64,000 bases of DNA from Leucobacter insecticola (GTDB lineage Bacteria > Actinomycetota > Actinomycetes > Actinomycetales > Microbacteriaceae), in assembly GCF_011382965.1 (NCBI RefSeq), contig NZ_CP049934.1, forward strand, positions 124,001 through 188,000. Reading direction: 5' to 3'. This document shows, piece by piece, positions 44,529 through 54,542 of this stretch. Position 1 is the first letter of the stretch; every line of letters begins with the position of its first letter. Under the pieces are notes generated by a model. The model saw nothing but the letters and a program-made list of their open reading frames with translations, was not told the DNA's origin and searched no databases. The position numbers were made by a program, and so were the translations under genes.

Positions 44529-46578
44529 CTACTCGGGGTGCTGTTCGGGGGCGACCGCCGACGCGGTGTCCACTTCGGGATCCTCGATTTCACCGGCAAA
44601 CTGCGCCTGGTAGAGACGATAGTAGGCGCCCTGGCGCTGCAGCAGTTCGTCGTGCGACCCCTGCTCCACGATGCGTCCGTTCTCCATCATCAGGATCGAG
44701 TCGGCATCGCGGATCGTGGACAGGCGGTGCGCGATCACAAACGAGGTTCGCTCGGCGCGCAGCGCACTCATGGCGGTCTGCACCAGCACCTCGGTGCGGG
44801 TGTCCACAGAGGAGGTTGCCTCGTCGAGGATCAGGAGTGACGGGTTCGCGATGAAGGCTCTTGCGATCGTCAGCAGCTGCCGCTCACCGGCCGATAGCGA
44901 CGAGGCATTTTCCTCGATGACGGTGTCGTAGCCCTCGGGAAGCTGCCGCACGAAGCGATCCACCATGGTGGCTTCTGCCGCTGCAATCACCTCTTCGTCG
45001 GTGGCGTCAAGACGGCCGTAGCGAATGTTCTCGCGGATCGTCCCCTCGAACAGCCACGCATCCTGCAGCACCATGCCGACCTGTCCGCGCAGTTCGTCGC
45101 GCGAGAGCTGGGTGATGTCCACGCCATCGACCAGGATCCGCCCGCGTTGAGCTCATAGAACCGCATCACGAGGTTCACAAGCGTGGTCTTCCCCGCTCCG
45201 GTTGGCCCAACAATCGCGACCGTCTGGCCCGGGCTCACCTCGAGTGACAGATCCTCGATCAGTGGCTGCTCGGGATCGTAGCTGAAGTTCACGTTTTCGA
45301 ACTCGACGTGGCCGTCGCTGCGCGCGGGCAGATGCTCGGTCGCGGTGTCGGGATCCTGTTCCTCGGCATCGAGCAGCTCGAAAGTGCGCTCCGCCGAGGC
45401 CACGCCCGACTGCAGCATGTTCGCCATGCCCGCCATCTGACCAATCGGCTGCGAGAACTCGCGCGAGTACTGAATAAACGCCGTGACATCGCCGAGCGAC
45501 ATCTGACCCGCGGTCACCTTCAACGCACCCGCGACCGCGATGAGCACGTAACTGAGGTACTGCACGAACTGCATCGAGGGCATGATCGTGCCCGACAGCG
45601 CCTGCGCCTTGTAGGTCGCCTCATAGAGTCCCTCGTTGCGGCGGTCAAACTCCTCAAGCATCTCGGCATCACGGTTGAAGATGCGCACAAGCTCGTGCCC
45701 TGTGAAGGACTCCTCAATGTGGCCGTTGAGATCGCCCGTGTTCTTCCACTGCGCAACAAAGAGCTTCTGCGCGCGCGTGCCGACAACACCGGCGATAATT
45801 CCGGACAGCGGGAGCGCGATCAGCGCGATCAGCGCGAGCTGCCACGACACGATAAACATCATGGCCGCGATCCCGATCACCGTGAGCACCGACTGCACCA
45901 GCTGCGAGAACGCCTGCTGGAGTGCCTGCTGAATGTTGTCGACGTCGTTCGTCACCCGCGACAGCACATCGCCGCGCTGCCGGCTATCGAAGTAGCTCAG
46001 CGGGAGACGGTTGATCTTCGTCTCGATGTCTTGGCGCAGCTGGTAGACGATCCGCATGACAAGCCCGTTGAGGATGTACCCTGCAGCCACATCAGGAACG
46101 AGGCAACGAGGTATAGGGCAAGCACCACCAGGATCAGGCGGCTGAGCAGACCGAAGTCGATGCCCTCGCCGGGCACGGCGTTCGATCCCTCCAGCACATC
46201 CGCGAACTGGTCTTCGCCCTTGTCGCGCAGACCTGCCACGATCTGATCAAGCGGTACGCCTGCGGGGAGCTGTTTACCGAGCACACCGTTGAAGATCACG
46301 TCCATGGCCTGGCCGAGGACCCGCGGTGCGATGACGGTCAGCACCACCGAGATCACCACGAGTCCGACGACCACCGAGAACAGTAACTTCTCGGGCGCCA
46401 GCAGGCCAATCAATCGCTTCGCAGCGGGCCAGAAATGCTTCGCCTTCTTCGCGGCCTGACCGCCGTACCAATCGTCACCGTCGGGCTGATAGTCATCGGG
46501 GAGCTCAAGTTCGATCGCCTCGGCGACCTTCGCTTCGGTCTCGGCGAGCTTGGCCGAGTTCTTCGTTTTGCGCGCCAT
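44529..46578 (-). CDS. ABC exporter subunit with consensus ATP sites (two apparent frameshifts)
   Basis: Joined length about 683 aa: cytoplasmic start, six-helix exporter domain (with a long loop [20 protein letters not shown] between helices 1 and 2) and one nucleotide-binding domain. Walker [18 protein letters not shown], signature [11 protein letters not shown], Walker [17 protein letters not shown] and His-switch [10 protein letters not shown] are all good. Breaks at 46079-46081 and 45138-45139 are each repaired by one G/C. It pairs with the next gene upstream as a heterodimeric exporter of the LmrCD/TM287-288 type (drug or lipid). One-base overlap with its partner. Confidence 0.9.
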
Positions 46579-48314
46579 TAGACCGCCTCCGCCTCTTCGA
46601 GCTGAGACCGAACGATCTCTTGATACACACTGTTGCTTGCGAGAAGCTCGCTGTGGGTGCCGCGTCCCACGATCTCGCCGTCTTCGAGCACGAGGATCTG
46701 ATCGGCTTCGGTGATCGTCGAAACGCGCTGCGCGACGATGATCGTGGTCGCCCCCGCCGTCGCGCGAGGCAGCGCCGCGCGCAGACGCGCGTCGGTCGCC
46801 ACGTCGAGAGCGGAGAACGAATCGTCAAACAGATACACCCGCGGCTTCGCCACCAGCGCGCGAGCGATCGACAGTCGCTGCCGCTGCCCACCAGAGACGT
46901 TGGTGCCACCCTGCGACACCGTCTCTTCGAGCTGCAGTTCTTTCGCCCGGACAAAGTCTTCGCCTTGCGCAATACGCAGCGCCTCCCACAGTTCTTCGTC
47001 GCTGGCCTCGCTGCGCCCAAACCGCAGGTTCGAGGCGATCGTGCCGGAGAACAGGTAGGGACGTTGCGGCACGAGCGTGATCGCCGTGGCCATCTGGGAT
47101 CGGGTGAGTTCGGAGACGGGAGCACCGTCGATCGTGATCTCACCGGTGTCGGCGTCATACAGCCGCAGCAGGAGATTCAGCAGCACCGTCTTTCCCGCGC
47201 CGGTCGGCCCGATAATCGCGGTCGTTGTGCCGGGCTCGGCGACGAAGCTCGCGTCTTTCAGAACGGGCATTTCGGCGCCGGGGAAGCCAAAGGTGACATC
47301 GCGAAACTCGACACGGCCGGCGTGCGGGGTCGGGTGAGCCTCTGCGGTCGGGAACGACAGTGTTGAATCTGTATCGAACAGCTCACGAAGACGCTCAGCG
47401 CAGACGACAGCGCGCGGGATCATCATGGTCATAAAGACACCCATCATGACGGCCATCAGGATCTGCAGGAGGTACTGCAGGAAAGCGGTCAGTGATCCCA
47501 CCTCAACGGCGCCCGTCTCAACGCGGTGCCCACCAAACCACAGCACGGCTGCCGTCGCGAAGTGCAGCACCATCATGATGACCGGGAACATCAGCACAAA
47601 GATGTTGCCGACCTTCACGGAGACCTCGGTAATGTCGGCGTTGGCCTTGCCGTACCGTTTGGCTTCGAAGTTCTCACGCACGAACGCGCGGACGACGCGG
47701 ATGCCCATGATCTGCTCGCGCAGCACGCCGTTGATCGAGTCGACCCGCTCCTGCATCACCCGGAACAAGGGCAGCAGCAGCCACACCAGGAAGCCGACGA
47801 TCACCGCGAGAAGGCCCACAGACGCCCACACCAACCACGACATGCCCGCGTCTTCCCGCAGCGCCATGATGATGCCGCCGATGGCCATAATCGGCGCCGA
47901 AATCATGAAGTTCAGGGCCATCAACACCAGCATCTGGACCTGCTGCACGTCGTTCGTGCCGCGGGTAATGAGCGTTCCAGCACCAAACTTTGTCGTTTCC
48001 AGAGTCGATAGCGAATCGACCTTGCGGAACACGGCACGACGCAGATCTCGCCCAACGCCCATCGCACTGCGGGCACCGAAGTAGACCGCCATGATGGCAG
48101 TGATGACCTGGCCGAGGGAGATGAGGAGCATCTGCCCGCCGGTGCTCCAAATGAAGCCGGTGTCACCCTTGGCGATGCCGGTGTCGATAATCTTCGCGTT
48201 CAGGCTCGGAAGCAGCAGGGCCGCGATCGTCGAAAGCAGCTGCAGGATCACCACCGCAACAACAAAGACCCAGTAGCGTTTCGCGTACTGGGCAATCAAA
48301 GAAATGAGGGCCAC
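46578..48314 (-). CDS. ABC exporter subunit with degenerate ATP site
   Basis: 578 aa half-transporter: six helices, then an NBD with Walker [19 protein letters not shown] and signature NVSGGQRQRLSIARAL. The Walker B reads VYLFDDSFSALD, so the catalytic Glu is Asp, and the switch reads IIVAQRVSTI, so the His is Gln. These are the changes found in the non-hydrolysing subunit of heterodimeric exporters; the partner downstream keeps both residues. Together they should form one asymmetric exporter. Confidence 0.92.
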   Translation of the reverse strand: MALISLIAQYAKRYWVFVVAVVILQLLSTIAALLLPSLNAKIIDTGIAKGDTGFIWSTGGQMLLISLGQVITAIMAVYFGARSAMGVGRDLRRAVFRKVDSLSTLETTKFGAGTLITRGTNDVQQVQMLVLMALNFMISAPIMAIGGIIMALREDAGMSWLVWASVGLLAVIVGFLVWLLLPLFRVMQERVDSINGVLREQIMGIRVVRAFVRENFEAKRYGKANADITEVSVKVGNIFVLMFPVIMMVLHFATAAVLWFGGHRVETGAVEVGSLTAFLQYLLQILMAVMMGVFMTMMIPRAVVCAERLRELFDTDSTLSFPTAEAHPTPHAGRVEFRDVTFGFPGAEMPVLKDASFVAEPGTTTAIIGPTGAGKTVLLNLLLRLYDADTGEITIDGAPVSELTRSQMATAITLVPQRPYLFSGTIASNLRFGRSEASDEELWEALRIAQGEDFVRAKELQLEETVSQGGTNVSGGQRQRLSIARALVAKPRVYLFDDSFSALDVATDARLRAALPRATAGATTIIVAQRVSTITEADQILVLEDGEIVGRGTHSELLASNSVYQEIVRSQLEEAEAV

Positions 48315-48418
48315 TAGGGTCCTTTCTGTAGTTCAAATGCTGGTGTCCAGGAGTCACATGAAACCCCCATAGAGTCCAGCAGCCGGATCACCTTAGCAGA
48401 TGATCCCGCAATACGCAT

Positions 48419-48453
48419 AAAAAAGGGCGGCCCTCCCGAAGGAGAGCCGCCCC
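48419..48453 (-). terminator. Rho-independent terminator of rplJ-rplL
   Basis: In the minus direction GGGCGGCTCTCC, a TTCG tetraloop, GGAGGGCCGCCC and then TTTTTT: a textbook terminator with one mismatch in the stem, 21 nt after the rplL stop. The adenines are at 48419-48424 on the plus strand. Confidence 0.93.
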
Positions 48454-48473
48454 GATTCGCGTCAGCGAAAAGA

Positions 48474-48854
48474 CTAGACGAGCTTGACGCCCGCACCTGC
48501 CTCTTCAAGCTTTGCCTTTGCTTCTTCAGCAGCTTCCTTCTTCGCACCCTCGAGCACGTTCTTGGGAGCTTCTTCAACGAGAGCCTTCGCCTCGCCGAGG
48601 CCCAGGCCGGTGAGCTCGCGCACAACCTTGATGACCTGGATCTTCTTGTCGCCAGCCGACTCAAGGACGACGTCGAACTCGTCCTTCTCCTCGACGACCT
48701 CTGCAGCGGCAGCGGGGCCAGCAGCAGCAACTGCAACCGGAGCTGCAGCGGAGACGTCGAAGGTCTCCTCGAATGCCTTCACGAACTCGGAGAGCTCGAT
48801 GAGGGTCAGGCCCTTGAACTGCTCAAGCAGCTCTTCTGTTGAAAGCTTAGCCAT
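48474..48854 (-). CDS. rplL: 50S ribosomal protein L7/L12
   Basis: 126 aa. N-terminal dimerisation helix [22 protein letters not shown], an Ala-rich hinge and the C-terminal domain [38 protein letters not shown], the factor-binding part of the ribosome stalk. Typical length. It follows rplJ by 81 nt and is followed by a strong terminator. Confidence 0.98.
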   Translation of the reverse strand: MAKLSTEELLEQFKGLTLIELSEFVKAFEETFDVSAAAPVAVAAAGPAAAAEVVEEKDEFDVVLESAGDKKIQVIKVVRELTGLGLGEAKALVEEAPKNVLEGAKKEAAEEAKAKLEEAGAGVKLV

Positions 48855-48935
48855 TGTGTATCTCCTTGATGTTTGCTCTCACGCAGTCGCGCAAAGAGCG
48901 GATCTTATTGGTGTTGAACCGGCAAAGAGCCGAAT

Positions 48936-49445
48936 CTATGCGTCCTGCTTCTCCTGCAGCGCGCCGAAGCCGCGAGCGGCCTTAGCGGGCAGAGCATTGA
49001 ACAGCTGTGCAGCGCCGATCAGCGAAGCCTTCATGGCGCCAGCGGCCTTAGCCAACAGCACCTCGCGGCTCTCAAGATCGGCAAGCTTGCCTACCTCAGC
49101 GGCGGTCAGAGGCTTGCCATCGAAGTAGCCCGCCTTCACCACCAAAAGAGGGTGTGCCTTGGCGAAGTCACGCAGCGACTTTGCGACAGCGACGGTGTCA
49201 CCGTGGATGAAAGCGAGCGCCGAAGGACCGGTCAGCTCGTCATCGAATACGGTGATCCCGGCCTTGTTAGCCGCAATCTTGGTCAGCGTGTTCTTCGCCA
49301 CAGCGTACGTCGCGTGCTCACGAATCGAGTTGCGAAGTTCTCGCAGCTCGGCAACCGTGAGACCGCGGTACTCAGTCAGCAGAACGGCGGACGACTCTTC
49401 AAACTGCTTCTGAAGATCGGCAACCGTAGCATCCTTCGTAGCCAT
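48936..49445 (-). CDS. rplJ: 50S ribosomal protein L10
   Basis: 169 aa. The stalk base protein that carries L7/L12 dimers. MATKDATVADLQKQFEESSA, LLTEYRGLTVAELRELR, YAVAKNTLTKIA and the C-terminal LNALPAKAARGFGALQEK-type helix (LFNALPAKAARGF) fit the family. The rplKA genes are not adjacent. The ATG at 49445 is chosen; the frame upstream is the leader region. Confidence 0.98.
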   Translation of the reverse strand: MATKDATVADLQKQFEESSAVLLTEYRGLTVAELRELRNSIREHATYAVAKNTLTKIAANKAGITVFDDELTGPSALAFIHGDTVAVAKSLRDFAKAHPLLVVKAGYFDGKPLTAAEVGKLADLESREVLLAKAAGAMKASLIGAAQLFNALPAKAARGFGALQEKQDA

Positions 49446-49580
49446 GGCGCTCCCTAGCTTGTTGTTCCCGAGCAGCGGATGCTGGTCGGGGGCCGTGCCA
49501 CACGGAGTTTCTTCCAAAATCAGAAAAAGCTCCGGCGCGCACGCACGGAGCTTCAAAAAGTTCGGGATCAGATCCCACAC
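49446..49580 (-). promoter_or_regulatory. rplJ leader with terminator-like hairpin
   Basis: Upstream of rplJ a hairpin AAGCTCCG / CGGAGCTT (49527-49534 with 49546-49553) is followed in the minus direction by TTTTT, giving an attenuator-like structure about 80 nt before the gene. The remaining leader is the place where L10-L12 usually binds its own mRNA. I cannot fold the leader here, so the L10 site itself is inferred. Confidence 0.55.
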
Positions 49581-49710
49581 TCAAGGAAAATCGTACCTGC
49601 GCTGGTCTCCGCGTGAGCGGACGTTCCGGAATCCTTGCGGATCCTACCGGCGGTCTTGGGCCAACGAGAAGCCTAGCACATTTTTCAACCGACGGCGGAT
49701 ATCTCGGGTA

Positions 49711-52208
49711 TCACTTGCGAGTGAAGCGCAGGTGCCAGGCACGCAGGATCTCAACGAGCACGATCCCCGTCGCCACGATCCCGAGCACCAGCAGCGCAAG
49801 GGGCTGCGGCAGCCAGGTCACATCGAAGAAATCGCGCGTGAGCGGGATGATCCAGACCAGTCCCAGTCCCGCATACATGGTGAGCACGATCATGATCCTG
49901 AACGGGCTCACCGGGCGAGCAAGCACGGCAAGTACCCAGAGTGCGATGCCGGCAAGAGTCAGTGTCGAGGCCGACTGCATGTCGGTGATGCCGTAGTCGC
50001 CGATCCTGCTCCCCACGACGTGCAAGGCGATGAGGCCTCCCGCGACAATGAGTCCCGAGGGAATCGCGAAGGCCAAAGATCGCTTCAAGAAGCCGGAACG
50101 GTAACGGGACGTATTCGGCATGAGCGCAAGGAAGAACGCGGGGATTCCGATCGTGAGGCCGTCGGTGATCGACAGCTGACGAGGCAGAAACGGAAAGCTC
50201 CAGGCGAGCAGACCAAACACCACTGCGATAGCGAAGGCGTACGTCGTTTTGGTGAGGAACAGCATCGAGACCCGCTCAATGTTGGCGATCACCCGGCGCC
50301 CCTCAGCCACCACTCCCGGCATACGGTCGAAGCGCCCGTCAAGCAACACAATACGTGCCACGGCTTTCGTCGCCTGGGCTGCGGTATCCATGGCGATGCC
50401 GAGATCCGCCTCCTTGATCGCTAACGCATCGTTCACGCCATCGCCGGTCATCGCGACCACGTGCCCGCGAGCCTGCAGGGCGCGCACCATCGCGAGCTTC
50501 TGCGCGGGGGTCACCCGACCAAACACCCGTTCGCTCTCGAGCACCTCGCCGAGCGCATCAATCTCTTCGGGGAGTCGCCGAGCGTCGAAGCCCGCCTCGC
50601 AGTCGAGTCCCACCTCGCGGGCTACCGCGGCAACCGTGCGCGGATCGTCTCCCGAAATCACGCGCACATCTACGCCCTGCTCGGCGAAGAAGCCGAGAGT
50701 CTGTGCGGCATCGGATCGCACCCGTTCACGAAAAGTCAGCATTGCGACGGGTTCCAGCCGCTCGGGGAGAGTCACGCCATCTTCTGAATCGAGCGGGATC
50801 ACCGCCGAACTGTGAGCGAGCATGAGCGTGCGGAGCCCGGCCCCGGCAAGGCGCCCGGCCAGCGCCAGCGGATCCTCACCCCCGAGGCCCCCGGGATCCC
50901 GCGGTCCCCGCGTGAGAATCCTGCAGCACGAAGTCCGGCGCACCGAGCACCCAGGTGCCAGCGGCGACACTGGTGCCTGCAGCATCGTCAGCAGCTCCGC
51001 CAGCAGCTCCGTCAACGATCAGCGCACTCCACTTGCGCACCGAGTCGAAGGGCACAACACCGGCAACCTCGACGACGCCCGCCTCCGAGAAAGGCTCAGC
51101 CAGGCAGCGCGCCGTCACGTTTGCGTCTGGCGCCGATCCGATCGTGCCGAGCACACGCTGCCACCCGGCAACCTCATTCAGCACGTGCGATCCGTCGAAC
51201 ACCATTTCGCCCGTGGTGAGCGTGCCCGTCTTGTCGAGGCAGAGCGCATCGACCCGAGCGAGCCCTCCACGGCGGGCAACTCTTGGATCAACACCTTCCG
51301 TCCGGCGAGGGTGACCCCGCTCACCGCGAAGGCAATACTTGTCACGAGCACCAGCCCAAGCGGCACCATGGCAATCACCGCGGCAACCGCACCCACCACA
51401 GCTTCGCGCCACTGACCGTTGCTGATCGCCACCGCCCAGCCACCCTGGGCCTGCATCTGGCCGTTCGCGACGATCAGGATCATGGGCCCGAGCGCCCAAG
51501 TGATCCACCGCAGCAGGCGATCGATGCTGCTGCGCAGTTCGGAACGCACGAGCGAGAACTTGCGTGCTTCCGCCGTGAGCTTGACGGCGTAGGAATCGGG
51601 GCCGACGCGCACAACCTCGGCGAGCCCTGATCCTGCGACAACACTCGAACCGGATAGCACCTCATCATCCACGCGCTTGCGCACGGAATCAGACTCACCG
51701 GTGAGCAGCGACTCATCGACTTCGAGCCCTGCCGGGCCACTCACCTCGGTCCGCAGCACGCGCGAATCAGCCGTGACTTGATCCCGGTGCGCAGCACCAG
51801 CAGGTCACCGAGCACGACGCGGTCAAGCGCGATCTCTCGCTCCTCACCGGCGCGGAGCACCCGTGCGGTGGGAGCGTTGAGAACCGCGAGGCGGTCCAGG
51901 GTGCGTTTCGCACTGAACTCCTGGACCACCCCGATAACGGTGTTCATGAGGGCCGGAAGGCCGAAGAGCGCATCCTGCCAACGGCCCAGCGCAAGCAACA
52001 CGCCAAAGCCCGCGAAAACGATCGCATTGAACAGGGTAAATACGTTTGCGAGCAGAATCTCCCACAGGGATCGGCTTGACCCGTTCGGGAGAACGTTGCC
52101 CAGCCCCGCAAGGTGCCGCCGCTCAGCTTCGGCTTCGAGAAGCCCTGAGAGTTCTGCCGAGGTGCGTTCGCTCTCTTCCGCGCGCGATCCCTCGACCTCT
52201 AAATTCAT
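49711..52208 (-). CDS. CtpE-like cation-transporting P-type ATPase (four apparent frameshifts)
   Basis: Joined length about 833 aa. Actuator LEVDESLLTGESD (TGES), phosphorylation site ALCLDKTGTLTTGE, hinge MTGDGVNDALAIKEADLGIAM and about ten membrane helices. QELPAVEGLARVDA before DKTGT is typical of the CtpE group, whose M. tuberculosis member takes up Ca2+. Helix 4 reads MVPLGLVLVTS, so the acidic residue of the P-E-G-L motif is Leu here. Breaks: 51783-51785, 51263-51265, 50906-50909 and 50879-50883, each repaired by one G; four repairs also bring the total length back into frame. Confidence 0.88.
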
Positions 52209-52247
52209 ACGAAGAAGCCTAAACCGAGCCTTCCGCGCCAGAAAATG

Positions 52248-52922
52248 CTAACTCACAGGTTTCAGCATGTAGCCGGCACCGCGCACAGTGTGCAGCATCG
52301 GCTCAAAACCGCTGTCAATTTTCTTACGGAGGTACGACACGTACAGCTCGACCACGGTCGACTTGCCTTTGAAGTCGTACGCCCACACCCGGTCAAGGAT
52401 CTGCGCCTTCGAGAGTACGCGGCCCGGATTACGCATGAGGTACCGCAGCAACTCAAACTCAGTGTTGGTGACCGTGATGGGCTGACCCAAACGCTCAACC
52501 TCGTAGCTGTCCTCATTGAGCGTGAGATCTCCAACCCGCAGCACGGGGTCGGGTTGCTGCGCATGCGCTACCTGCGAGCGACGCACAAGGCCACGCAGGC
52601 GGGCGATCAGTTCTTCGAGAGCAAAGGGCTTCGCTACGTAATCGTCGCCGCCCGAGGTCAGCCCATTGACGCGATCCTCGACCGAATCGAGTGCTGTGAG
52701 GAAGAGCACCGGGAACATCCAGCCTTCGCTACGCACCCGCGAGAGCAACTTCATTCCGTCAAGGTCGGGCAGCATGATGTCAAACACAGCAACGTCGGGG
52801 GCCTGAGCCTTAATCTTCTCCAACGCTTCTTCGCCAGATTCGGCCGTCTCGACCTCCCAACCCTCATAACGCAGCGTCATCGCAATTAGCTGCGTAATTG
52901 ACTGCTCATCGTCGACGACCAA
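52248..52922 (-). CDS. OmpR/PhoB-type response regulator (no adjacent kinase)
   Basis: 224 aa. Receiver domain: VVDDEQSITQLI with the acidic pair, phospho-Asp in VAVFDIMLPDLDG, Thr in VLFLTALDS and Lys in YVAKPF. Winged helix: TNTEFELLRYLMRNPGRVLSKAQILDRVW and VVELYVSYLRKKID, ending RGAGYMLKPVS (TrcR/MprA-like). The start is unclear: TTG 52922 is the first available codon. If one G were removed from the run at 52937-52939 (plus strand CCC), an ATG at 52941 would give MEKIRALVVDDEQS, a more typical start. No histidine kinase is next to it. Confidence 0.9.
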   Translation of the reverse strand: MVVDDEQSITQLIAMTLRYEGWEVETAESGEEALEKIKAQAPDVAVFDIMLPDLDGMKLLSRVRSEGWMFPVLFLTALDSVEDRVNGLTSGGDDYVAKPFALEELIARLRGLVRRSQVAHAQQPDPVLRVGDLTLNEDSYEVERLGQPITVTNTEFELLRYLMRNPGRVLSKAQILDRVWAYDFKGKSTVVELYVSYLRKKIDSGFEPMLHTVRGAGYMLKPVS

Positions 52923-53366
52923 GGCACGGATCTTCTCCCATTAACTCGCTGTGGAGTCTGTGCAACCATTTCCTATTTCCGATCCTTAAATATAATGGGG
53001 TCGTTGAGCGGGCGTTGAAATGATCAACGCTCGAAGAGCACTCGACCCACCGAGTTCTTCTAGGTGTCCCCCACCGCGATAGCCCCTACATCGCGGATTC
53101 CGTTCTTAGAAAGTGTACTCGTTTTGCCCGCAAGGAACATCATTTCCTGACAGTTAGCTGCGAAGCTCTCCGCCCGTTGACTAAAATCCCTAAAAGTCCA
53201 AGCTGGGCATGCTAGATCAAGTCACACAATGCACACAGGGGCATATCATTCACCCTTTCGGGCACCCGCACGAATCATTCAACAGTTAAATGTCACACTG
53301 ATCGGAGTTCGCGTCCTCAGCAGCGCGGCTGGGAGCCGAATCCACTGCTCGTGACAGAATGAACAG
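52923..53366. other. Gene-free region upstream of the response regulator
   Basis: 444 bases with no convincing gene, lower in GC than its surroundings. It contains TATAAT on the plus strand at about 52990 in the patch TTAAATATAATGG, which is also AT-rich on the other strand, so a promoter here is likely in one or both directions. Two hairpins: TTGAGCGGGCGTTGA with TCAACGCTCGAA (about 53003-53034) and CCGCGAT (53074-53080) with ATCGCGG (53090-53096). Confidence 0.5.
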
Positions 53367-53953
53367 GTGCTCGATCAAGCTCCAGCCTACCTTCAACGGG
53401 TCGTCACCGACGGCACGGACCGCTCTGCCTGGATGCGCGCCCGCGCTCGCGGGATCACCGCAACCGACGTTGCGAAGCTCTCCACCCCAGATCTATCGAG
53501 ACAACCGCGCATGAAAAACTCCACGGGAGCCGGTTCAGCGGCAACGCTTACACAGATCACGGCAGAGCACGCGAGCCGGAAATTGCGGCCTGGGTGCTAC
53601 AAGAGCACGGGATCGCTCCCAGCCAGGCCCTCTTTCATGCGGAGGGAGACCTGCGCCACCTCGCCACACCGGACGGAGTAGTGCTGCGCGAGCACGGCCA
53701 CATTGAGCTCGCCGAGATCAAAACCACCAACAAGGTCTGGCGCTCGATCCCGCGACCCTACCTGCGGCAGGTGTGGTGGCAGCAGTACGTTCTCGGCGCA
53801 GAACGAACGCTGATGGTGTGGGAACGGCACGAGAACTTTGTGCCGGTTGGGGAGCCCGAGTTTAGGTGGATCGACCGCGACGAATCAGAGATCGAGCGCC
53901 TGGTGAACCTCGCAGGTCAGCTCATCGACGTTCTCATCAAGCGGACGAGCTAG
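53367..53953 (+). CDS. YqaJ-like PD-(D/E)XK nuclease (one apparent frameshift)
   Basis: Joined length about 195 aa. The N-terminal RARARGITATDVAKLS is the YqaJ/lambda-exonuclease-type start; adding one C to the run at 53485-53488 gives RSIETTAHEKLHGSRFSG, GRAREPEIAAW (conserved Glu), ATPDGVVLREHGHIELAEIKTT with Asp and the E-I-K motif, and QVWWQQYVLGAERTLMVWER. Such nucleases are usually phage recombination enzymes, but a chromosomal actinobacterial form is common and no other phage gene is present. Role unknown. GTG start. Confidence 0.8.
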
Positions 53954-54528
53954 TACGCATCCGCCGGAGTGTCTGCTTCCGCTCGCCGATACAGCGCGTG
54001 CGTCGAATGCTCATAGTTTCGCTCGCTGAGCTCCTGCAGCGCGTCAATCACAGCTTCAACCCCCGGCACATCCTTCAGGGTTATCCGCTCGCTTCCAACG
54101 AGCAGGTCAATGTCGCCAGATCCGCGCACACGCTGGGCAACGTTTCGGCGCGAGCGCACCTCGCGCACCCGCGCGAACGCCACCTCAGCGCGGTGCCTCA
54201 CGAAGAAGCCGCGCCGCACGATCACTCGCCTGCTGGTGACCGTTGTGCGCTGAGCAAGCCAGGCAAGGATTGGAAACACTCCGAGGAGCAGACCGAGCGC
54301 GGCGGCTCCCACGGCAGCTAGAGCGTTCATCCACGGCTCGGGAAACGCACCGACCCAGTATCCAGCGGCAGCGGCAGCGGCAAGCAGCACGAGCACAGGA
54401 AAGACCAGACGCGATCCCTGTCGCCGAAAACGCAGCACCAAAACTTCGGGTCGCGTGAAACTCGCAGGTGCCGGCCCAAGGGAGGAATCGACATCCGCTG
54501 TCATCGCACGGAGATCACGGGAGACCAT
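53950..54528 (-). CDS. PH-domain membrane protein
   Basis: 192 aa from ATG 54528 (MTADVDSS at 54504 is an alternative). Two close membrane helices (SRLVFPVLVLLAAAAAAGYWVGAF and ALAAVGAAALGLLLGVFPIL) precede a bacterial PH domain: TTVTSRRVIVRRGFFVRHRAEVAFARVREVRSRRNVAQRV, GSGDIDLLVG and ITLKDVPGVEAVIDAL. This is the bPH2/YdbT-like plan. Function unknown. It ends four bases into the nuclease gene on the other strand, so the two genes converge with a short overlap. Confidence 0.82.
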   Translation of the reverse strand: MVSRDLRAMTADVDSSLGPAPASFTRPEVLVLRFRRQGSRLVFPVLVLLAAAAAAGYWVGAFPEPWMNALAAVGAAALGLLLGVFPILAWLAQRTTVTSRRVIVRRGFFVRHRAEVAFARVREVRSRRNVAQRVRGSGDIDLLVGSERITLKDVPGVEAVIDALQELSERNYEHSTHALYRRAEADTPADAY

Positions 54529-54542
54529 ACCCCTATTCTGCA

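Noticed and set aside
53367..53953. Remnant prophage
   Set aside because: No integrase, structural or lysis gene and no attachment-like repeats were found around the nuclease gene.
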